This document shows positions 1-10,789 of a stretch of 64,000 bases of DNA, one piece after another. A program made the position numbers and the translations under genes. The stretch comes from Diplolepis rosae (Eukaryota > Arthropoda > Insecta > Hymenoptera > Diplolepididae). Below the pieces are notes generated by a model that was given only the letters and a program-made list of their open reading frames with translations, was not told the DNA's origin and did not search any database. Where the stretch lies: contig JAPYXD010000727.1 in assembly GCA_030998225.1 (NCBI GenBank), positions 3,100,001 through 3,164,000 of the forward strand. Direction: 5' to 3'. The number at the start of each line of letters is the position of its first letter. The first letter of the stretch is position 1.

Positions 1-3000
1 CCAGGGAGTTCGAGCATCATTGTGGAAGAGATCGAAATAGATTTTTCCTTTAGTGAGGCTATCTTCGATAACTGATTGGTTTGTTTGGGCAAAAGCGTCT
101 TTCCGGAATTTCTCGCACACATCAGTAAATGGGACTTTTACAATATCGTCTTTGGTTGACTCAGTCGCTAGCTTTGCTAGGCGATCAGCTTCTTCGTTAC
201 CAGCGATACCTGTATGGGAGGGGAACCAAAAGAGTTTCAAGTGATTAGTGGGGTTTTTCGAGAGGAATTGATTGTATTTCTTTATTATTTCTAGTATGTA
301 ATTTTTTGTTTCCACGCTTATTTTGTTAGATTGCAAACTTTTCAAGGCACTCAATGAGTCTGAAAGTATAAAAATATCAACATTATTGAACTGTAATGCG
401 AATTCCAGGGCATCGTTGAGTGCAATACACTCCGCCGTGAAAACAGATGCCATTGGATTGATACTATTTTCGACATGGAAATGAAGACTAGGACAGAGGC
501 AGGACGAACCGACAAAGTTTGCATTAGATATTTTTCTATCATCAGTAAATAGAGCAAGAGCATTTGTATTGTTCAGGTAGTTGGTTAAGAGTACATTTGG
601 ATCATTTGAATTTTTTAGGTCCCTCCCAAGACTTGTATCTATTGGTAACGAAGTAATTACAGTTTTATAGTCGTGGCAGTAAATGTTATAATTACCATGG
701 GAGTCTATATTATGATTGGAATTTATAAAGTTTGAAATACATCTGCTGATCAAGCTGTTTCGTATTAGAGTTCTTTTTTTGACAATGTTGTGAAAAGATG
801 TAATGCATTTAAATGTAGTGGAATTTAAATTCGACATGACTTTAGCGAGATAGGAGTAACATAAAAGCTCTGTGCGATCCTTGATAGATAATAGTTTTGC
901 TTCTGCGAGTAGGATATTAGTTGGGGTGCTGATGCGTAAACCAAGAACACTTCTAATAGCTATATACTGAATTCTTTCGAGTTTGTTTATCAAATTTACT
1001 GAAGAAGGGGAGTAAATGAAGCAAACGTAATCTATCAGAGAGCGCACACAGCTTTTGTACAAAATTATTAACGTGCTTAAATCAGATCCCCACCATATAC
1101 CGCACAAAAATTTTATGATATTTAAAGCTCTCATACATTTTTTTAACGTAGTCAACATGAACATTAAAAGATAGTTTGTAGTCAAAAAATATTCCTAAGA
1201 AGCGTGCGCTTTCACTAGATTTTATAGTGAGGTTGTTGATCGTTATCTCAGTATTACCAGGAAGAGTTTTGTTTTTGTTAAAATGAATCAAAATAGTTTT
1301 GCTCGGTTCAAATTCTAGGCCCAGGGAGGACAGGTTTTTTGCCATGGTGGAGTTAGCTTCAATCAGTAGGTTTTTACCTCTTACAAGGGATCTAAATTTT
1401 ATGTACACGGCGATGTCATCCGCGAATTGTGAAATGCAGACGCTTTTATAGGAACGTTATCTGTGATTGAGGATACATATAGAATGTAAAGCAGTGGGCT
1501 CAAAACAGCCCCCTGAGCAACTCCTTTGTGCACAGTTCTAAAGTTGGTAGTGGAGCTTTCTGTATAAACTTGTCTGTCATGGTTTATAAACTTTATGAAT
1601 TTTAATACGTGAATAGAGCAGCCAGTTGAGACAAGTTTAGACAGTAAGATGTCAATGTTTACGTGGTCAAATGCTCCTTTAACATCCAAGAATGCGGCAA
1701 GGACTTCTTTTCTTTCTTTGAAAGCTTCGTCTACTTTCAACGTCAGATTTACAGTATTATCGTTGCAAGACTTTCCTTTGCGAAAACCTGATTGGCTGTT
1801 TGGTAATAAGCCCTTAAATTCGGCCCACCATTGTAGTCTGTTCTTTAATAAAGTTTCGAAAAGCTTGCACAAGCACGAAGTTAAAGCAATAGGCCTGACG
1901 TTTTTGCCGTCAGATTTATTAATGAACATGACGAAGCATTTTTTCCAGCTTTGAGGGTAGTTTTTAGTTAGTTACAAATTGTTGAAAATATCTAATAACA
2001 AGAGTTTATATTGGGCTGGTAGCTTTTTAATTATTTCAAAGTTAATTCCGTTCATACCGGGAGACGATTTTATATTTTTATTACTTAAAGCGATATTAAA
2101 TTCAACAAAATCAAAGTGTGAATCGAAGAATGTATTATCTCCACACCGAGGAAGCCAATCAGGGTCTGTTTGAGCCCAAGGTGGATTTAATTTATCTAGT
2201 GCAGTTTCATTTTTGTTTTGGGTCTGTAGATTTTCACTGCTGTGTTGGGGTTTTATTTTGACCCAATTGTTTTTAAAGATTTTACATTTATTCCATACAA
2301 AGGTTTGACTGGTATGAAAGTTTATACTTTTGGCAAATTTTTTAAAACAATCTTGCTTTTTATTCTTGAATAACTTTTTAGTCAAGGCACAGTGTTTTTT
2401 ATAATTTATTAAGTCGTTTAGTTCTTGTGTGAATTCCCATTTCTTAAAAAGAGCACGTCTTAGTCTTTTGGTGCGATCACAATCTTGATCCCACCATGGA
2501 ACTGGGTTTTTGACTTTGTTTATATTGTAACAATTCTTTTTGACGGGGGTAGAAACTCTTACAGCTTCTGTAATGGTATTTACGAAGTAGTCATATTTTT
2601 CTGTAGGATTTGAAATATCGTAGTCGTAAGACAAAAAGTTTGTATAATTAACATTTAGGTATTTTTCGAAGGAATTCCAATCCGTACGTTTTGATTGAAT
2701 TTTGAATGATTTTTTTGAATAAAGTGCTTTCTCAACCGATACATTTATGAGAATGGGGATGTGGTCAGAACCCCAAGTTTCGTCGTATACGTTTACATCA
2801 ATTAGGTTGCTAATATTAAGAGAGGAAAAAATTAAGTCTAGATTAGATCGATAATTTCTATGAATGTCAATATACGTACTGGAATTATTATTGTGAAGAA
2901 ATAAATTTTTGGCTTCTACAGCATTTTCAAAAAATTTACCATTGGAGTCGGTGAGTGGGCAGTTCCAAGAAGAGTTGTGGGCATTGAAATCTCCCAAAAA

Positions 3001-3417
3001 AATACAATTTTTGTCTTTTGCGTTAGATACGATGGTGTTCCATTCATTTTGAGTAAGGTTACTTGGAGCTCGATAAGAAACTATGAGTGCGAGGTTAGGT
3101 TCAATTTTATCAAAATGTAGTCCACAAATTTCAACTGAATCGTTTGGGCTGTTCAAATTTTCAAGCTCAACGAAGCTTAGATTTTTCCTAATAAAAATTA
3201 TTATACCACCTCCTCTGGAGTGGGTTCTATCTTTACGGAAGGTAACGAAACCGGAAAAGTGAATGTTATCATTTTTTGTAAGCCACGATTCGACACAAAC
3301 AAAAATATCATAGTTTTTAATTATGCTTTCAATATCTTTTGAGCGCTGAGAAATGCTTTTGGAATTCCAAAATAGAATTTTTAAAGTTAATTCATGTGTT
3401 GGTGGTGTAGTAGCCAT
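1..3417 (-). pseudogene. ORF2: endonuclease - reverse transcriptase - RNase H, broken
   Basis: This is the polyprotein that would nick target DNA, reverse-transcribe the element RNA and degrade the RNA strand. From 3417 downward come an exonuclease-endonuclease-phosphatase-type endonuclease (VESWL, GDFNAH, NLDLIFSS and GSDHIPI motifs), then reverse transcriptase (FLDVKGAFDHVN, GVAQGAVLSPLLYILYV). An in-frame TAA at 1972-1974 interrupts the linker to the reverse transcriptase. A frameshift near 1440 falls just before the FADD catalytic box, which is intact in the next frame. Another frameshift lies near 1095. From about 1095 to the left edge one frame stays open and carries RNase H signatures (FTAEC, LSDSLSAL, HTGIAGNEEADRLAKLA). 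The protein continues outside the window. Identification is by motif order, not by a database search. Confidence 0.85.
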
Positions 3418-3439
3418 TGTGTTGGTTTTAGATGAGGTT

Positions 3440-4652
3440 TCATTCTACTTCGCTTTCTTCATATGAGCTGTAATCTTCGATGTTGTAGGCAGATAGTTTT
3501 GACGTATTTAGTCGAGTTTGTAGTCTTTTAATTCTGTTTTTAAATTTATTTACGGTAATGTAGGCACTTATATCTGTAAGCATTTTATCTAAAGCAAGAT
3601 TATCATTGGTGTATTTGACTGTTAAATCCAATATATTGGGATTATCGTAGGCTTCGACAAGATACTCAGTTAGCTTTTGTGTATCGAGAGGATATTTGTC
3701 AGAATGTTTGTTGATGTGACTTTTAGCAGGTTCAAGCTGGTCAGAGACCTCGCTGAATGTAACACTTGATTTCTTATGCTTTTTCATTCGTTTGGCGATG
3801 TTTTTATTTTCCACGGTATTCCACGAACTTTCGCTGTTTGTTGACATAGGTAGGTCTCTTTTAGTGCCAGGAGGCGGCATTGACAATTCGGGGAAAGTAG
3901 AATTGTCAATGTTTTGAAATTTAGTTGAGATGGCCTGTGATTGCGAAACATTTTGCGCTGAGTTGCCATTAGGGGGGAGGTGCAATGATGTGTTTCGATT
4001 TTTACAGAATTTTGCCACATGGCCCTCTTCTTTGCATAAAAAGCATGCAAGTTTTTCGGTTGACAGGTATATATGGTATGGTGTATCATCGAAAGTGATC
4101 TGCATACTTTCAGACAAATTCGGTAAATACTCTGGTAGTATGTACATTTGTCTACGGAAACTTAGAACGTGGCTATATTCAGGATCGTTTATGCCAGCCT
4201 TAATAAATGTCATCTGCGACTCTGGAATGACGTCCCGCTTTCGAAGTTCGTCTAGAATAACGTTGTGTGGAATGATGGGACATACATTTGACAAAATAAT
4301 ACGTTTTGATCTGGTGATTAACGGTCGAATTTCTAAGCTGTGCGACCCGATGTTTATTTTTGTAGGTGGATCAGTAATGACAGAGTCTGCAGTTTCTTTG
4401 CTGTTCAAATATATGCACACGCGACCATGGGAAATACCTTACATTTTTTTATCCGACCAACTTGCCAACTGCTAAGGTGTACTCTTGGATTGTGATTCCT
4501 TCAATTGAGTCTAAGATAATTGCATGTTCTTTTGTTGGAAACTGAGGTTGATCAGCTACATGTGCGTATGAATTCTTCTGTTGGGTTTTCTGTAGGATTG
4601 GCATCATTTTGATTTTGAGTTTAGGTGCAAGTGCTCCTGTAAACAGAAACAC
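3440..4652 (-). pseudogene. ORF1: gag-like RNA-binding protein with CCHC knuckle, frameshifted
   Basis: ORF1 of such elements binds the element RNA and forms the ribonucleoprotein. A C-x2-C-x4-H-x4-C zinc knuckle (CFLCKEEGHVAKFC) lies near the middle. An upstream segment ends in GKLVG and a downstream segment starts in RVCIYLNSKE. They are in different frames, and the break falls at a run of seven A (minus strand) around 4444-4450, so slippage or an indel there broke the gene. The first in-frame ATG is near 4610; 4652 is only the open-frame limit. It ends 22 bases before the ORF2 start, the usual tight spacing in two-ORF elements. Confidence 0.75.
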
Positions 4653-5077
4653 CTGACGCCCTAATTAATGCTGGTTTTATGCTGAGATTGTACAGTACTT
4701 CCTTCCTATAACACTTTCACATACACGGTTTTATTTATATGTGTGAATAGCTTTGTATGTAAACAACTTTCGAGGCACTCGTGAGCACGAGACTAAAGGA
4801 ACACGTCCGATCGCGTCGGTAGTCAAAAGCCAACTCCATTTTTCGATTACTCTTACATCAATGTTAAATATTAAAAACTGAAAGTGTAATGAATTAATGT
4901 ATTTAAGGGTAGTTCTTTTGACTTGAAAAATACGTATAAAGTTACCCTTAGAGTATAGTGCATTTACATAATTAAGTCAGTAAAACAGAGCATCTTTATA
5001 ATTTCAAATACTGAGTAGTAGTAGTTTAATTAATTTGTTTAGAACTTCGATCAAAGAAATCGATAAACAAATATATA

Positions 5078-5754
5078 CACTACCGGTCAAAATTGTGGGA
5101 CCACCTACAAAAATTGTATTAAAAACATGGTCGTCTTTGAAAGCGGCTATCTCCGTGAAAAATTAAGTTAGAAATATTTTTAAGAAGGCGTTTGAAATAT
5201 TATATAATTTCGCGTCGAAGAAGCTCTATTTGAAGTATTTTCATCAAATAGAAGCCGAGATAGCGTGTGAGAAAGGCCGATGTAATTTCCAATTTTGACA
5301 AATTTTCACTTTTAAACTTCAGCTGCCTGCATACTACTTTAGGGAAGTGATAGGAAAAATTTGAAAATTTGCCAAAATAACGCCTAAAGCCTCAGCTATA
5401 AATTGAGCCCAAAAACATTTAAAAATTTTCATTAGTTTCCGAGACATGACTTTATTTGTTGAGCAATGCTCGAAAGATTTTTGAAGCAGCGTTTCAGCCG
5501 GTCGCTCGACTCACGAGACAATGGCAAAATTTGTCAAAATTGGAAATTACATCGGCCTTTCTCACACGCTATCTCGGCTTCTATTTGATGAAAATACTTC
5601 AAATAGAGCTTCTTCGACGCGAAATTACATGATATTTCAAACGCCTTCTTAAAAATATTTCTAACTTAATTTTTCACGGAGATAGCCGCTTTCAAAGACG
5701 ACCATGTTTTTAATACAATTTTTGTAGGTGGTCCCACAATTTTGACCGGTAGTG
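5078..5754. mobile_element. Tc1/mariner-like fold-back element flanked by TA
   Basis: The two ends are inverted copies of about 230 bases starting CACTACCGGTCAAAATTGTG, with a spacer of about 220 bases. Both ends abut TA, the target-site duplication of the Tc1/mariner superfamily. The terminal sequence resembles Tc1-type ends. There is no transposase inside, so it is non-autonomous. Confidence 0.85.
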
Positions 5755-6211
5755 TAAATTAAGATTTTTTGGTATGAGTCATAAGCTGGTTTGTAAAGGC
5801 CTGAATCCTTATGTGTCTAGGTTGGCCTGGTCATTTTTTCTAATATTTACCTTTCTCAAAGCTTTGCATTCACAACGTGGGAAAGTTTCCATAGTCCTAG
5901 GTTTGGAGTTTTTACGGTATATGATTCTACGTTTACTTCGAAATAACTTTAAACTTGGAAGATTCTTTATAGCGTTGTTTTAGTAATCCTCTGTACTATG
6001 GGCAAGGGCACGTTCCTACTACCAAGAGGCTCACCCTCATAAAACCCTTCGAGGCAACTATCCTGAAGATGCTGTCCAAATGTGGTTGCCAGTTGCCTTA
6101 CAGTATAGGTTTTTGACCATTTTTGTGCGATGTTGCCAGCACTTGTAATCTGGTTAATAACACCACAACTCTACGAATTTTCATGGCAACATAGGAAAGG
6201 GTGAACGCTAC
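5755..6211. other. No gene seen
   Basis: Unique-looking AT-rich sequence between two transposable elements. Short open frames are present, but none has a domain, splice signal or repeat that I recognise. Confidence 0.4.
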
Positions 6212-6219
6212 CCTTGCAC

Positions 6220-6381
6220 CAGTGTTCGCAGAACGTGGACGTAAACGGCTCCCACCATAGACGCTTCGAGCGCATTGTGTCTTCCTCATTCAACCAACTT
6301 ATGGCAGTGGAGCGAGCAATAAGCCATGAGCTGGTAGGGTCCATGGTGGGGGCCATTTACGTCCACGTTCTGCGAACGCTG
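6220..6381. mobile_element. hAT-type MITE, 162 bases, copy 1
   Basis: The ends are inverted repeats starting CAGTGTTCGCAGAACGTGGA. Exact 8-base direct repeats CCTTGCAC flank it at 6212-6219 and 6382-6389. An 8-base duplication and CAGTG termini are typical of the hAT superfamily. It has the same length as the copy at 31644-31805. Confidence 0.9.
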
Positions 6382-6389
6382 CCTTGCAC

Positions 6390-7176
6390 TGGGGCAACGG
6401 AAGAGTCAGTCGAGTCAGAGACATGCTACGTACAGTGTGATCTTTCGAAACAAGACTTTCGATCTCGGACACTTTGATCTCACTCATGTTTGAACAATTT
6501 CTATGTCAATTTACATCTTTTGTACTGTTTCCTTCATAATAATAAATATTTATGTGATTTGAACTTGGACTTTATTAACGAACATTAAATCTACCGAACT
6601 TAACTCAAAATACGCGGAGTAACTTTGGCTGCGTGTTGAAACAAAATTAAGTTGGTTATTTTTCCAGTACATTCATTATACATATTAGTAACAGCTTTCA
6701 AAACATCTTTATCATATCATACGTCTGAAATTGAATCTAAGTTGAATTTACGTTTCTGTAATTTGAGTTCTGCTCATTACACAGGTCTACAAAATATGAG
6801 GTTGTGATTGTTATAGAAATACCGATGGTCATTTCTGAAGTAATTTTTGGCGTAAAAACCGAATCCGGGCTCAGAATTGCTCCATCACGTCAGGTTTTCA
6901 AGTAATCCTAACCTGAAAGTTCGAAAAACACGGTTTTTTGCTATATTTAAGCATCGATAACTGCGCGAATTTTTATTATTTTTTAAATATGAGAAAACTA
7001 TCAAAAAGAGCACAATTTGGTGACTTGACCTTTTTTTCTCTAGTAACTGTAAGTTTGAAAAGTTACTTTTTTTCGAAAAGTAACTTAATTTCAAAAAGTT
7101 GCTTTCAGGAAAAGCAACATAATCTTTAAACGTTACTTGTTCGTAAAGTAAAGTAACTCATCCAGAAATGCATATA
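6390..7176. other. No gene seen; AATAAA and AAGTTACTT-rich stretch
   Basis: An AATAAA lies at about 6540, but no coding exon before it can be supported. Between about 7030 and 7160 the motif AAGTTACTT and its inverse recur several times, which looks like the remains of a small inverted-repeat element. Confidence 0.35.
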
Positions 7177-8468
7177 CACTACCGTCGGAAATTGTGCGCA
7201 CGCTGCTTGTCATCGCTATCAAAAATCACTGCTGACTTTGAACCACGATATCTCGGTGAAAAAAAGAGATAGGGCATTTTTAAAAATACAGTTGGAAATC
7301 TTATGAAATTCCACGTCTAATGATGCTCAATAAATATTTTTTTGACTTTCTGAAAATAATACAGCTCGTGAGGAGTTAAAAAAAAAATTCAAGATTTTTT
7401 CAAATTCTCTACCTCAACTTCAACTTTTTGCATGACCTAGGAAAAATTTTTTCAATGTCTGAAAATTATACAACATAAAGTCTAAAATCTCATCTTTAAT
7501 TTAAGCCAAGAAAACTTAAAAAATATTCATGGGTACCCGAGATACGATTAAAAATTTCAATCATATCTGAGTTGAATTTTAATCGACGATCACGCTTCTC
7601 GGCCGGTTTGTTGCTCCCCCACTTAGTTGAGGCAGGACCGAATAGGCCACGCACAAAGGTGGCGCTTATGTGGAGCCCTCTTATATTATATGTATTTTTG
7701 ATTCTTTTCATTAGTAATTTTTATTTCTAATTGTTCTAAATTTAAAAAAATATTTATTGTTATTTGTGATTATTAAAAATTATTTAAATCCAATATTATC
7801 CCCATATTAACGAATAGAACAATGATATGTAAACATTTTTTATTTCTTAAAATTCTTATAAACTAGAACATTAATAAAAATTTTAATAGTCATTGTAAAT
7901 ATCAACTAAGAATAAAAGGAAAGGAAATAAAGGAAACACGTTCTTGGATCAAAGAACATATAAGAAAGCTCCACTTAACCGCCACCTTTGTGCGTGGCCT
8001 ATTCGGTCCTGCCTCAACGAAGAAGGCGAGCAACAAACCGGCCGAGAAGCGTGATCGTCGATTAAAATTCAACTCAAATATGTTTGAACATTTTTAATCG
8101 TATCTCCGATACCCATGAATATTTTTTAAGTTTTCTTGGCTTAAATTAAAGATGAGATTTTAGACTTTATGTTGTATAATTTTCAGATATTGAAAAAATT
8201 TTTCCTAGGTCATGCAAAAAGTTGAAGTTGAGGTAGAGAATTTGAAAAAATCTTGAATTTTTTTTTTAACTCCTCACGAGCTGTATTATTTTCAGAAAGT
8301 CAAAAAAATATTTATTGAGCATCACTAGATGTGAAATTTCATAAGCTTTCAGAATGTATTTTTAAAAATGCCCTATCACTTTTTTTCACCAAGATATCGT
8401 GGTTCAAAGTCAGCAGTGATTTTTGATAGCGATGACAAGCACCGTGCGCACAATTTCCGACGGTAGTG
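7177..8468. mobile_element. Long fold-back element (about 500-base arms) flanked by TA
   Basis: The left arm (7177 to about 7680) and right arm (about 7970-8468) are inverted copies starting CACTACCGTCGGAAATTGTG. An AT-rich centre of about 290 bases separates them. TA flanks both ends. The termini resemble those of the element at 5078-5754 but the interiors differ. No transposase is present. A transcript through it would fold into a hairpin of about 500 base pairs. Confidence 0.85.
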
Positions 8469-8764
8469 TAGATAAGGTGTGATGTAAAAACTATTCTTTC
8501 TGCATGCAATGAATGCATGTTTTTTAAATACTTATGACGAATTTGTGCATTCATTCATAATCATTGCTCATAAAAGATTAATTGGAACATACACAATTTT
8601 CTTAATTTTACACTCTATTACTTTCCCAAAACAGTGTGTTTTATTGGTATTCAATATTTCAGATTACGTTTTTATCAAAAATAGTGCCACTTTACGGGCA
8701 TTCCACAATTTGCGTTCTCATATGATGTGTTTTGCGAACAAATTTTGTGATATTCAATCTCATG

Positions 8765-8964
8765 CAGGGACGGATCCAGGGGGATGGTCCTGGGGGTCCG
8801 GACCCCCCCCCTCCGAAATATCAGACTCCCTCAAATCTCACTAGCGAAAAAATTCGAGTTTGCCTAACACAATTCTAACGTCACGTTTTGTGAAAGCCGA
8901 AATATCTTTTATTTTTAAATTTTTCGATCGGACCCCCCCCAAATTTTTTCTAGATCCGTCCCTG
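8765..8964. mobile_element. hAT-like MITE, 200 bases
   Basis: The ends are inverted repeats CAGGGACGGATC / GATCCGTCCCTG with adjoining G/C runs. Flanks are 8-base near-identical direct repeats, ATCTCATG (8757-8764) and ATCCCATG (8965-8972), consistent with hAT target-site duplication and one later mutation. Confidence 0.85.
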
Positions 8965-8972
8965 ATCCCATG

Positions 8973-9405
8973 GGTTTATGAAGGATAAGATCAATTTTGA
9001 ATTAAGAGTACGCCGCACGTACGGTTTATTGTCTTTATTGTCATGATCCACTACCTGCTCTTGGCTTCGACTTCGAGCTGTCCGACAAAAATTTGGGACG
9101 ATTCGGCTTATAGCACATATGCAATCTTTGCGGACTTCGCACATGTAGGGTTATAATATGTGAAGAGTTTTTTTGAAAACATTTGCCGTTAACTTTGAAG
9201 TCCTAAAATTTTCGTCTGTCCCAAGGGTTCTATGCACTTAAATTTCATCCCGAACTGAGGCATAATAAAAGTTCTCCGGTTTATAGAGGTATTGTTTATT
9301 GCTTCTATTGTCTTCTTTCGTTACCTGATCTAGGGAAATCATAAAGTTTATTATATTTTAGGATTCGGTAATCTTATTGATGCAGCTGTGTGTCACGAAA
9401 ACTTT
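8973..9405. other. No gene seen
   Basis: Non-repetitive AT-rich sequence between two repeat elements. No domain, splice pair or RNA gene was recognised. Confidence 0.4.
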
Positions 9406-9436
9406 TTTATGTGCCTCAGCCACGAAACTCGTTTTT

Positions 9437-10235
9437 ATGTGCCTCAGCCGCGGAAACTCGTTTTTCCGTTACAGCTGAGAGTAACGGAATGTTGTGTATT
9501 CCGTTACAGAGGAATACAATGTAAAAACTGAACTGCGCATACGCATATAGTCTTACAGCGGAACACAATCTTTTTCTTATTCTTCTTCTTCTCACTTCTT
9601 CTTCGTACAGCGTGAGCACCCTACTGACAAAGCCTTGTACATTCGAACTGCGCATCCCAGGTGGAAAAGTCGGAGGCCAGACAGTATTTACAACTGGCGC
9701 AGTACTGTGCCAGTTGTAACCGAGGAGTAATGCCAGTACTGCCTGTCAATACTGTGCCAAACGTTGGTATAGTACTGGCTTACTACTGGCGCCGTACTGG
9801 CGTGGTGTTCTTTGGCAGTACTGATGAAACTCTGAAGTAGGGGTATCATTGACTACTGGTATCTACTGGTTTACTACGGGCGCAGTACTGGTTACTATTG
9901 ACAGTACCGGCTGATAGTAATGGACCAGTACTGCTTTTAAGTACCAGTCCAGTACTGACTGCCAAACCCCAGCCGAGTTATCATCAGGGGTCTAGCCAGT
10001 ACTTCGTCATTACCAGAAATCTGGCGGCGGTACTGGTACGGTACCGCGCCAGTAGTAAGTTTCCAGCTGGGATGCTCTATTACAACACGCTACTACTACA
10101 CAAGATCGATAAAATCAAAATGGCCGGGACTAATCGCGAAATATCAAGTGTAATGACTAGCACCGCAAACAACTACAATACTAGATTAGATTCGAGTGTA
10201 CGCATAAGAACTCGTATACGCATCGAATTCACATA
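9437..10235 (+). mobile_element. R1 family repeat (name used here), copy 0, split by an insertion
   Basis: It begins TATGTGCC..GG..AAACTCG and ends with the conserved block CGTATACGCATCGAATTCACAT. The same order of blocks is seen at 14731-15110 and twice in 16425-17033. Left and right ends are imperfect inverted repeats. A 30-base tandem duplication of the left end precedes it (from about 9407). The copy is interrupted at 9656-10071 by a GC-rich element. Confidence 0.7.
9656..10071. mobile_element. S family GC-rich element (name used here), 416 bases
   Basis: The termini CCCAGGTGGAAA / TTTCCAGCTGGG are inverted and the flanks are AT on both sides. Comparison with the uninterrupted R1 copies at 14.9 and 16.6 kb confirms it is an insertion. 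Inside, a palindrome TTACAACTGGCGC...GCCAGTTGTAA lies near the left end. Motifs of the form CCAGTACTG and GCGCCAGTACTGG recur many times. No protein is encoded. Confidence 0.75.
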
Positions 10236-10242
10236 GAATAGA

Positions 10243-10290
10243 ATCACTGATTTAATCATTGAAAATTTGACTGATTCAGATTTAGAGAGT
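10243..10290. repeat. End fragment of the CTCTCTAAAT MITE
   Basis: About 45 bases match the right end of the element at 52849-53121, including TTTGACTGATTCAGATTTAG. No matching left end is adjacent, so it is a truncated copy. Confidence 0.6.
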
Positions 10291-10480
10291 AAAGCTGGGA
10301 AATGAGGGCTTTTGGAGAAAATTAAAATTTTTTTGCTTATTTATTCAATAACCAATTATAAAGTTTAATCAACTGTTGAGTTAACTCTATAACAGTTGAT
10401 TAAACTTTATAATTCGTTATTAAATGAATACACAACAAAATTTAAATTTTCTCCAAAAGCCACTATGTCCCACCTTTACT
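10291..10480. repeat. Small inverted-repeat element
   Basis: The left part reads GGGCTTTTGGAGAAAATT and the right part is its inverse, with a second inner inverted repeat built on AGTTGATTAAACTTTATAAT. It is probably a MITE of about 190 bases. Confidence 0.6.
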
Positions 10481-10648
10481 TAACTTTTGCTTAAATTTTC
10501 ACAAATGAATTTTTTCCGTGTGGAAGTGGAAAGATTAAGGCAAATGTGTGACGCTGTAGCAGTGGAATAAAAAATACAAATAATGACTAATATTTTAATT
10601 CCTAGAGATAGTGTCGCAATTCTAGCAAATATTGGGACTATTTTTGGT

Positions 10649-10680
10649 TTATATAACGACAGTCTAGTTTCCTGAATCAC
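10649..10680 (+). promoter_or_regulatory. Candidate TATA box and start region of the protease-homologue gene
   Basis: TATATAA occurs about 55 bases before the ATG at 10708, and an initiator-like TCACAC lies about 25 bases downstream of it. This would give a 5' leader of roughly 30 bases. It is inferred from spacing only. Confidence 0.4.
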
Positions 10681-10707
10681 ACCTATATTTGTGATTCAAC
10701 TGAGAAA

Positions 10708-10789
10708 ATGTATTTTGTCAACTTTGTGAAGGTGAAGATTCTTATAACTATCTTCATCTGTATTTCTATATCTTCAGCTAAGTCTACTG
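10708..10789 (+). CDS. Exon 1: signal peptide
   Basis: The ATG at 10708 opens 27 codons with a hydrophobic core (ILITIFICISIS) and a small-residue cleavage region (SSAKST). The exon ends G|GTAAAT, phase 1, and joins exon 2 to read STGSNSSLF. Confidence 0.75.

Larger units (their letters stand above)
1..4850 (-). mobile_element. I-superfamily non-LTR retrotransposon, decayed, 3' end outside window
   Basis: The element reads on the minus strand. It has a gag-like ORF1 with a CCHC knuckle, then an ORF2 with endonuclease, reverse transcriptase and RNase H in that order. The RNase H domain after the reverse transcriptase places it in the I superfamily (I, Nimb, Loa or R1-like). The 5' leader lies at about 4653-4850. 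Read on the minus strand it carries a GATCGGACGTG-like stretch that resembles the downstream promoter element of insect non-LTR elements. The 3' end and tail lie beyond position 1. At least three frameshifts and one stop show that it is inactive. Confidence 0.85.

Noticed and set aside
6214..6477. 87-codon plus frame ending before an AATAAA
   Set aside because: Most of it lies in the hAT MITE, which inserted secondarily, so the frame is accidental.
9898..10236. 112-codon plus frame
   Set aside because: It runs across the boundary of the S element into the R1 repeat, so it mixes two non-coding repeats.
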